Below, piece by piece: positions 56,040-64,000 of a DNA stretch of 64,000 nucleotides. A program made the position numbers and the translations under genes. This DNA is from Odontesthes bonariensis (Eukaryota; Chordata; Actinopteri; Atheriniformes; Atherinopsidae). The DNA is taken from the NCBI RefSeq assembly GCF_027942865.1, contig NW_027457371.1:62001-126000 (forward strand), written 5' to 3'. The number at the start of each line of letters is the position of its first letter. Position 1 is the stretch's first letter. The notes below the pieces were generated by a model that was not told the DNA's origin, made no database searches, and saw only the letters and a list, made by a program, of their open reading frames with translations.

Positions 56040-56465
56040 GCTACGCTAGAGAACCAGACACACCGCTAAAAAGTGACAATAAAGATTAAAGATCTGTAGG
56101 AGTGTGTTAGAACAGAACGGTAAGCTATAGAGTTTAACTATGCAAAATTGTGTAAGTTATAGATCGAAATAAAGTGATTATCAGTACTCCAAGCGGAGCA
56201 AGAAATTCCACAGTGCACAAGCAAGGTAACAGGAAGTGATGCAACACGTCTTACTGCAAAGCAAAGCGTATACATATACGGCCGTGGGTTACAGTTAGGT
56301 GTTTATATTTACATGTTTCAGAACAGAATATCACAGAGTATGTTAAATTATTCTTGCTTCCTGCTTCTGAATAGTGCAGACGTGTCTCCTCCTGCTGCTT
56401 ATCGCTTTATTTGCTTTTAAATCATTTTACTTCTTTCCACAAGTCTTGGATATCATTTTTATATC

Positions 56466-56743
56466 CTAAAACCTAAAACCTAACTATCAAGTTAGAAATC
56501 TCGGGGTAATATTGGACTCAGACCTGAACTTTAACAGCCACATTAAATCTGTAACATCAGCAGCTTTTTACCATCTGAAAAACATTGCCAGAATCAAAGG
56601 AATATTGTCTAAAGCAGACTTAGAGAGACTGATCCATGCGTTTGTCTCCAGCAGGTTAGACTGCTGTAACGGCCTTCTCACTGGGCTCTAAACGGGCTGT
56701 AAGACAGCTGCAGTACATCCAGAACGCTGCTGCTCGAGTCCCA
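56466..56743 (+). pseudogene. L2 RT C-terminal fragment, sense half of the inverted LINE
   Basis: It encodes YQVRNLGVILDSDLNF, AFYHLKNIARIKG and LIHAFVSSRLDCC, then a stop after LLTGL and a frameshift into the IQNAAAR-like block. It is cut off by the CAGTGGCG terminus of a hAT fragment at 56744. The 3' tail was not found. Confidence 0.8.
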
Positions 56744-57584
56744 GTGGCGATTCTAGAGATTTATACATGGGGGGGCAGGCATATATTGTAGGGTGGCAAT
56801 TTTTTTAGGAAGCCCATCTTACTTTGTACTTTATATGAACCCATATACAACAGTTTTTTCAACACCCAAGTGTGATTTCACTTCAATATTTGGTCTACAT
56901 ACATGCATGAGCATTCCACTTTTAGTACATTAAAACAGTGTTTCCCTTGGGATTATTGTAGCAGCAGAAATGTTGCTCATCCCAAATTTTTTAAAAGGCT
57001 TAGACAGGCTGGATATAGTTAGATACTGTAGCTGGCTAGTTAGATATATGCCTACACAATTGAGTAACTAAATGTGTATTGATACTTCAAATAAGTCTTT
57101 GATACGTTTTGCTTTATTTTATAACAGCATTTAACCTACAGAAATAAAATGCAGATGATTGCGCGTTCAACTTAGCCTACCTACATGTCTTTTACAGTCA
57201 TTAAGTTCGCAGTGGACAATACTGAAGTCACTACTGCATACAGTGCATCTCGCACGGTGTCATCATTCTTCATCTTCTCTAGACATGGATATACTTTAGT
57301 ATATTCTGCTGTAAAATGAATCTTATATTTTCGTTTTTTACTCGAGGATTCACGCTCTGCCATTTTGCAGGATACACAGTTTTGAGTGGTAACTTAGGTG
57401 ACTGTCAGAGAGTAAATCGAAGCCCTCCCACACCGAAGGTTTTTGGCTTATTTTGCTGACTAAACCAATCAGCCTTCTGACAAGCAGTCGCCCTGAACGT
57501 TTGTTGAATCGCTTTGGACAGATACGCACAGGTTTCACAAGCAACCTCTCACACCCCTCTCTCTCTCGTGCATGGCGCACAAGT
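56744..57584 (-). mobile_element. hAT fragment
   Basis: The left end CAGTGGCGATTCTAGAGAT is a common fish hAT terminus. A minus-strand ORF at 57181-57363 starts MAERESSSKKRKYKIHF and has a following charged segment resembling the N-terminus of hAT transposases. The core domain is missing. Confidence 0.6.
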
Positions 57585-58339
57585 TATCAAAGTCAAAGTC
57601 AAAGTGAACTTTATTGTCAATCCAACTATGCAATCAGTGCAAGTAATTACATAGAGGATCGAAATTGCGTTCCCCCATACTCCAATGTGCAGCAACATTA
57701 TAACACACTCAAAATACGCAACATACAATAATGCACACAGGTAAGACAAAATAAACACACAAGTACAGACAAATGGACGGGTGAATAATTAGAGGTAAAT
57801 AGGGATGTGCAAAGGTACAGTAAGTAAAGTGCAGAGTGACAAAGTGTATTGCCTGCACGCTCTCACTCGCATTGAAAAAAAAAAACCACTCCCTTGCATA
57901 GTCTAAAATCCGGGATATTTTATCCGACTTGCGGGCATCCGTGATAAACTATCAATATCAGGGAGACTCCCGGAACTTCCGGGAGACTTGGGATGTCTGT
58001 GAATGAGACCCAGCTGGCTTGAAAATGATAATAATAATACTTTTATTGTGTACAGCGCCTTCAATCTATGAGGAATTATAAACGTTTCCAAACCATATTA
58101 CACTTTGATGCATGTTACCCACCTGTGAACAGACTCCATCTGACAGCTTGTGTCCGTACTGACTCCACGTCAGTACGGCAAAGAGATTCTGCGATATGGA
58201 TGCAACCATTCGTGATGGGGAGGGGAGGGGAGGGGGGTGGACCAACGTGTTTCTTTTTCAAATTTAACATTCTGCAGTTTGACACCAATTTCGGATTGTT
58301 TTGCATTTGATTTGATCTTAAAACGATATTAATAAATAT
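57585..58339. repeat. LINE tail and low-information repeats
   Basis: ATCAAAGTCAAAGTCAAAGT at 57585 followed by GAACTTTATTGTC is the reverse complement of a frequent fish non-LTR 3' tail ((TTTGAC)n). The rest (57890-58060) contains a CGGGAGACTTGGGATGTC-type block seen in other fish repeats. No gene. Confidence 0.45.
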
Positions 58340-59223
58340 AGCTGCAAGCAGCAATATGGGGGCCTAGCAGAATGGCACAATAGGCAAGGCTTGGGCTGCT
58401 CAGGAAGGGGTCATGAGTCCATGCACCAAGTTTGGCATTGATACATAAATGCATCGCAGAGATACGGCCAAATGTCCCATTTGCGTGTCGGCGTAGAGTT
58501 TGATTGGCTGCCGCGGTTAAACAGAAGTGAAATAAAAATATCCACAGGGTAACTTTTTTGCGGCTTCGTCTGCAGATTCTATGTGCCAAGTCTCGTGGAG
58601 ATTGGACAATATGCGTGGCCTGAAATGCTTTTTGAATGTTTTCAAATAAATTCAAAATGGCAGAAAATCCAATATGGTGCTCATGATGTCATGAGGTACG
58701 TTGGCCTCGTCTGCATCCAGGGATTCCAGCAGTACCTTATTTGTGAAATTTGGACCAAGGGGTCCAAAGATATGAGCAAAAATGCATTTTTGAAACATAT
58801 AGCGCCACCTATAGGCCAAACGTCACCAAACCTTTGTGCCTCTTACTGTAGGGGTCTTGAGTCTCTGTTAGTAGTTTGACGTCATAACATCAAATGGTTA
58901 CCAAGATATGGCCTCACTTCCAGTTTGGAGGCGTCAACCTCAAGTTTGATTGGCTTTTATGGAAAATCGGAAGCCTAATTAAAAATTCCCTTGAGTAACT
59001 TCTGTGCGGCTTGGTCTTAAGAGTCTATGTGCCAAATTTCGTGAAAATTGGACAATCTCTGTGACCTGAAATGCTTTTTTAAGCTTTTTGATTTAATTCA
59101 AAATGGCGGAAAATCTAAGTATACGCAAATTGACGTCATAGTTGGACTCGTCATGATCCAAGGATTCCAACGATGCCTCATTTGTGAAATTTGGACCCCC
59201 GGAGATTCGGGGCTGAAGCCCCG
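58340..59223. repeat. Duplicated unit repeat (offset about 446 bp)
   Basis: The block starting CTATGTGCCAAGTCTCGTGG at 58579 recurs in diverged form at 59025. Both copies contain GACAAT, TGACCTGAAATGCTTTTT-like text and ATTTGTGAAATTTGGACC at the end. The segment begins with GCTGCAAGCAGCAATATGGG, common in fish genomes. Non-coding. Confidence 0.7.
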
Positions 59224-59621
59224 TGTAAGGGAAAAATGAATTCCTATATACATTGTATGAGTGTTACTCTGTATCACCCGGTAATAACTAATTTAAGACA
59301 CTTGTTTTTCTCTTTTCTCCCTCTTTCAATGAGGGTATTGTGCTCTTATGATTTAACAACTTTAAGGAGTTTGACAGGGAAGATGGCACGGTACCGAGGT
59401 GCCTTGGCTGGAGAAAGGGAGGAAAGATAGATAACAAAGTCTTGAACATATCAAAGGAGTGACTACGTATTAACCTGTATATTAACTGACTTGTTTTCGC
59501 CTAAGAGTCAGAGCAACTCTGAACTCTGTTCTGTGTTGTTCTCTCTTGCAAGATATTATTAAAAGCATCTTATCTCCTCAGAAAATAACTGACTCTGTGC
59601 CTTACTAAAATTTCCGCAACA
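59224..59621 (+). repeat. Solo LTR of the 16-28 kb provirus family
   Basis: TGTAAGGG...CCGCAACA, 398 bp. Flanks CCCG (59220-59223) and CCTG (59622-59625) fit a 4-bp target duplication with one change. It presumably arose by LTR-LTR recombination. Confidence 0.93.
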
Positions 59622-60712
59622 CCTGAATGACCAGGTCTCTCGACGCCCCTGTTACTTTCAACAATGAGTTGTCCATGTTCTGTTGTGCATAAGACTCTGG
59701 TTAATGACATTTGCGGATCATCACAATGTGTTTTTGTTTATATTTCACACAGCGCCCCAGCCTTTGATACATAGGGGTTGTAATTAGATTTTTATACTTA
59801 AAAACTGTAGTCATTATACTTGAAAACATATTTCTTTAGACATATGAAGATATCTAGGTTTTTTGTTTGGCCTATTTTTTTGGATTATTTATCTCTAGTA
59901 TAATTACCACTGTATATCCTTTTGGGTAAAAAGAATATTTGTTTACCAAACATTGAGCGGGTCCTTCTGTTTTGCTATATATTCTCTTTATCTTTCTCAG
60001 TTTACAGTGTGTACTTTTGTGGCCTTTACTGTGTGAATTGGACAGCTCGTGGCTGCATGTTTTCTGCCTCCAGATTTCCATGTGGGACACTTTCATGTGG
60101 TGGTGGGGGACCGAAGAACTTGGAGCAATAAGAAGAAGAAAAAAACCGATCGTCAACAAAGCAATCCTGAAGCCAAAAGCTAAAGAGTAACACGGGAAAT
60201 GCACACGGAAGGTCATCACCTGTTCAAACAGCAGAACACAGACGTTATTATGTATACTTTTCATTTAATCTATAAAGATTCAGAATGCTACATTCAACCA
60301 GCTAAAATTTTTTACCATCATTTAATGAATCATACAGAAGACGCCATATTGAGACATTTAAATATCTTATTACACATGATTTGGAAAATTAAAAACTAAA
60401 CTCACTGTAAAATTATCTGACATTGCCATTAGAAATAATCATCTTATATAGTGTGGTCTTATAACTCTGTTAACATACATTGTACGTGAGCCATATATTG
60501 ATTGTAATCCCATAACAAATTTCAGAACAGATAACACTGTATAAAGTGAAAGCACCTCTGTGTTAACTTGCATGTACTATAACTGTACTGCATAAATACT
60601 GCACACAACAAACATTAAGTGACACTTTTTTCCCCACTAAACATGTGACACTCAGCAAGGGTTACGGCAAACAAGCAAAATATCTAAAGTGGTCTCCGAG
60701 GGGCGAACGGCT
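59622..60712. other. Spacer downstream of amh; possible plus-strand terminal exon
   Basis: On the plus strand, a pyrimidine tract and AG at about 59999-60000 precede an open frame to TAA at 60188-60190. It has many Trp/Leu (WLHVFCLQ, MWDTFMWWWG) and a basic tail (RRRKKP). I do not recognise it. It may be chance. Minus-strand ATTAAA-type hexamers near 60264 and 60319 could end the amh transcript. Confidence 0.25.
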
Positions 60713-63493
60713 TTAGCGACATCCACACTCTTTCACTATCATATCTGGCTTGATGGAGAGAAAAGAATTTTCCTCGTTCCAGTCTATGACCTCCAGGTGG
60801 TCGTAGGCCACCGGCACACAGCAGGGGGCCCGCTCGTTCGCATTGCCGCTCTCGATGTGCGAGTTGAGCAGGACGGCGTGGTTGTTGCCGTTGATCAGTG
60901 GGAAAGCACACGAGCCTTGGCAGTTGTTGATGTTGGCCGTCCGTGGGCCCAAAAGAAGCTTTTCGAAGGACACGGTGAGACTCCTCAAGCCACATTTGTT
61001 GCTCCCCGATGGACTGTCGAGTCCGGCTCTGGTGGGCCGCAGCTTTCTCTGCATGTTATATGCATGGGCCACCGTCTGCAGGGCCTTCAGCAGGAGAAAT
61101 GCACAGTACTGACTCTCACCTGTTCAAAGCAGAAGAGAAAAGAGGAGCATGAGTTGAAAAGAGATTTATTATGTCTGTGGGTTAAAAAAAAAAAAGGTCA
61201 GATTCAAGTCTACAGTGGTCCGTGCCTTACGAAACGGTTATCTCTCCACATCACCTGCTGCTGTTTCCTTCCTTTGAAAAGCACTGAGTCCTTTGAGCCT
61301 CCCTAGCCTCTCTGTGGCTCTGGGATCCACGTTTGCCTCACTTATAAACTCCAATATCTGCATCTCACTCTGCTCCAGCCTCTGCCCGAGCTCCTCTAAC
61401 AGTGCGGGAGACAGGGCCAACCGTCCGTGTTGCACCGGAGATTTGGAGCCCCAGCTAGTGAAGGAGAAGACAGTAGGGGCAGAGGAGGTGATGATGCCTG
61501 CCAGCATTGTCTCGCTGGAGGATAAGCCAAGTGCCAGGGGAGGCAGGGACTGTAAGGAATCCATTGGGAGCAGAGGGAGCTTGGTGTGGTCCTGAGGCAG
61601 GACGTTATCCAGGAACCGCCTCAGCTCACAGAGGAAGAAGGTCTGTGAAGAACCCTGCGCAGGTCTGGAACAGAGCGTGAGACATGTCACTGAGCACCAC
61701 TGTGACAACACTTATTTTCAAAGGAGGGATGTGAGAGCAAAAGCAACCTTGTTTCAGGTCCAGTTTCCCCTGAGAAAAGCAGAAGTGGTGTTATGGGGAT
61801 GTTACTTCCTGATTTTCCACCAATAAGGACGTCTTTAAGGTTTTGCCCTGCAATGAGACGAAGCGTGACGAGGGTGCACACGACATATGACCATGAAAGC
61901 AAATGAAAATCATATCTCACTCATATTGGGGGATTTCGCCTCAATAGAAATCGTCCATTTCTGCTCATCACTGTCCTCTGATGGCTTTCCTGTCAGCAGT
62001 ATGTGTTGGGTTCCTTGTGTAATGCACACAGACTGGAACAGACAACAGGTAAACTTCTGGTTAGTGTTAGCCCGATTCTTTATATTGGAAGCCCAAGAAC
62101 CAGTTGGATCAGTCTTAAGTTAAACAAAGTATTTATTGGAGGTCACAGGTCAAGTATCAGCGCTGGACTTGGAGAGACAGAGTTCTCGCATGAAATCCGT
62201 CCGACCAAGTCCCGAGATACGGAAACATTCCATATTTATGTTCATCTCAGAGGTTGTACCTACATTTGATGACGCATCATTGAATATTTACTCATGATGT
62301 GAGCAGGCCATCCACCGTCTTTGTCATGTTCTTTGGATGTGATAAGCGATGTGTGTGTGTGAGTGCTGTTTCAGGCGTGCATCTACTGTACCAGACCTAT
62401 CTGTCCTAAGAGACGCTTTATCTGACCCAGTTATTTTATCCCGCTACGTCATCTTAAAGTTTTGAACATACATTCGCGTTGTATGAGCAGAGTGTAACGT
62501 ACAAACTAGGAAAATAGATTATCTAGAGAACTACAGAATATGAATACATAAAGTCTAAGAATAAAGCCAATTTATAACATTAGCAGGTGACAGCATTTAA
62601 AATCTACAAGTTCGATGCCTTTCGATTTTCTCTTTGGAAACTTTTTTTTGTCTCCAACACTGTTTTCCTTAAGCAATGAAATATCGAAAAGCAATTGTCC
62701 CATTCTCACATCAGATTTAACAGCATAGTCCATGCAGTGTTCCCGCCTGGCCTTTCATCACCTGTGTGTGAGGCTGTAGAGTCTGACCAGTGAGCGCAAC
62801 ATCCAGGTCACCGCCTGTGAGGGGACTTTCAAAGGTGAAGAGCAGCACCGGGTTAAGCTTGAGCAAAGGGGATCGAGGGAGGTCAAAGGTTACCGCGATG
62901 GCTGCTCGCTCATCGTCCTGCTCCGACACCAGCACTGATGGAGAAAACAAGATGCAATGTGTGATAAAAAAAAAAAACAAAAAAAACCCATTTCAGCAAA
63001 AATGACATTGCAGCCAGAAAGAACTACTACCTGCAGCCGGATGCAAAACTTCCAGACCGGCTCTCCTGTTCCGCCTCAGTGCTTCAGCGAGCCGTGACAA
63101 CAACAAGCGTGATGAGTTATCTGAGGCCCTGCAGACTCCAAACAGAGACAGACTGCTGTCTGCGAGGTCACCATCGTTCCCGACTGCTTCGTGCAGTGCA
63201 GCAACTATGTCATCCACAAAGCAGGGTATGAGGTTATGAGGTGCTGAGGAAGCTACGTTTGCTGATGGGAAGGCGTGCTCTGAATTGAAAAAAGTTTAGT
63301 ATTCAGTTTAGTTTTTTTTTGCTCAAAACTAAATGAAAACCAACCGAATAAGGCAACGATGCTGCACAAGATTGCATCAATCAACTGACACCGCCTGACC
63401 TGATGCTCCGGGGATGGGAAGTGGACTCTGCCGATGCACGACTTGCACTGCCACCCCGAGCCAGCTCGAGAATATCACCAGCACGGCCAACAT
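60713..63493 (-). CDS. amh: Anti-Mullerian hormone, complete, 7 exons, 514 aa
   Basis: Exons: 63400-63493, 63031-63279, 62762-62934, 61921-62032, 61748-61847, 61255-61664 and 60713-61119. They sum to 1545 nt with every phase matching and no stop. Amh is a secreted TGF-beta-family dimer that signals through AmhrII in the gonad. The first exon encodes a hydrophobic signal peptide (MLAVLVIFSSWLGVAV). The N-terminal AMH domain has CFVDDIVAALHEA, LFTFESPLTGG, SVCITQGTQ and QNLKDVLIGGKSGSN. The mature domain (about residues 422-514) carries all seven cystine-knot Cys: CGLRSL, CQGSC, APCC and the terminal ECGCR. A dibasic-type RPTR lies upstream as a possible cleavage site. Seven exons and about 500 aa are the normal teleost form, so this copy looks functional. 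Confidence 0.96.
62065..62579 (+). repeat. Solo LTR in amh intron 3 (antisense to amh)
   Basis: TGTTAGCC...TTTATAACA, 515 bp, with inverted TGTTA/TAACA ends. It is flanked by the 4-bp duplication TTAG (62061-62064 and 62580-62583). AATAAA about 19 bp before its end suggests plus-strand orientation. It is unrelated by eye to the other two LTR families in the window. Confidence 0.85.
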
Positions 63494-63785
63494 GCTTCAC
63501 TGTCTGCTCAAAACTCCGACCTCCGACGTGCAGACCTCCGACATGCCTTTCTCCGAAGTGTCTATGGCAAGCCGAAAGTGCCTAAATGCGCATCTAAGTG
63601 TCACGTTAATGTGGCAGCCGAGCAGACTAGGTTAAGCTCAAATGGTTTTCGGTGTGATCCAACAACGCCACTCCAGGAATTTCACCCAGAGAATTTACTA
63701 AGTTTAGGTTCAAAGACACGCAGATTTAAGATACAATGAATGTGGAGATGTAGTTCGATGTTTATACAAAAAGATATAGCTTTTA

Positions 63786-64000
63786 CAGGGCTCTCAAGTT
63801 TTCAAGTTTGCTTGGAGTGAGATTCGGGCGGGGCAGGGGCCGGGCCGTGTGCATGGGGGGGTTTCTTTCGGGGTTTTTTTTTGGGGGGGGTCCCTTGCAG
63901 TATCCCATCGCCATAAACTAGCTACTTAAAGAACAAAGAAATTGTTTTATTTATACCAAAATCACAAATCTTCACTTTTACACTAAATTCTGCTATATTT
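63786..64000 (+). mobile_element. hAT-like terminus upstream of amh (partial)
   Basis: CAGGGCTCTCAAGTTTTC at 63786 followed by TTGGAGTGAGATTCGGGCGGG resembles the start of a common fish hAT family (CAGGGCTCTCAAGT). It begins 293 bp upstream of the amh ATG and continues past the window edge. The other end is not visible. Confidence 0.45.

Larger units (their letters stand above)
47336..56743 (-). mobile_element. L2/Maui-type LINE in 5'-inverted (twin-primed) form, with nested insertions
   Basis: Antisense pieces run from the middle of the RT at the left (47336-48751) through the end of the endonuclease (53540-53820) and the endonuclease N-terminus (54298-54503) to ORF1 and 5' region (55069-~56465). 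A plus-strand piece (56466-56743) then starts at the RT motif RNLGVILDSDL, almost where the antisense part stops (SSYIVTL). That order is the signature of twin priming. Insertions: LTR element 48752-53539, TTAA elements 53821-54297 and 54504-55068, and the hAT at the left edge. The middle of the endonuclease is missing. Confidence 0.8.

Noticed and set aside
59999-60190. Terminal exon of a plus-strand neighbour convergent with amh
   Set aside because: A good acceptor-like tract and stop exist, but the Trp-rich product matches nothing I know and no upstream exon was found. It is kept only as a low-confidence note.

Overview
The window is nuclear DNA of a vertebrate, almost certainly a teleost fish. 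Its genes are spliced with GT-AG introns. The recognisable host genes are riboflavin kinase (rfk), the Cys-rich C-terminal half of a proprotein convertase 5 (pcsk5) and anti-Mullerian hormone (amh). The repeats are a typical fish mix: L2/Maui-type LINEs, hAT and Tc1 transposons, TTAA-flanked foldback MITEs, gamma-like endogenous retroviruses (ERVs) with 4-bp target duplications, a tRNA-like SINE and long (GT)n tracts.

Layout. 0.3-0.9 kb: two in-phase exons of an uncharacterised plus-strand gene with a USP-like signature. 1.9-2.3 kb: a 175-bp tandem repeat just upstream of rfk. 2.58-13.15 kb: rfk, four coding exons, intact (169 aa); its 8.3-kb second intron is almost filled by one hAT element (8-bp target duplication) that holds two inverted copies of a 424-bp MITE, a foldback element and a 5'-truncated L2. 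15.97-28.0 kb: a complete gamma-like provirus with LTRs, primer site, gag-pro-pol, env and polypurine tract, interrupted in integrase by a second L2. 29.5-43.6 kb: pcsk5 on the minus strand. Its Cys-rich, transmembrane and tail exons join in phase, but the locus carries an in-frame stop, lacks P-domain sequence, and has a frame-incompatible catalytic/P-domain junction. 44.4-59.6 kb: nested transposons, including a hAT with an essentially open transposase, a long L2 in 5'-inverted (twin-primed) form, a non-autonomous LTR element with apparently identical LTRs, and a solo LTR of the first provirus family. 60.7-63.5 kb: a complete seven-exon amh on the minus strand (514 aa), with a solo LTR in intron 3 and a hAT-like end about 290 bp upstream of its start codon.

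Reading. rfk beside pcsk5 matches the vertebrate synteny on human 9q21. As I recall it, amh normally lies elsewhere, near dot1l/oaz1. An intact amh in a repeat-dense stretch beside a damaged pcsk5 looks like a translocated or duplicated amh. In several fishes such copies (amhy) are the master sex determiner. That interpretation is an inference; intactness of amh and the pcsk5 lesions are seen directly. No CRISPR array, operon, or tRNA/rRNA gene was found.
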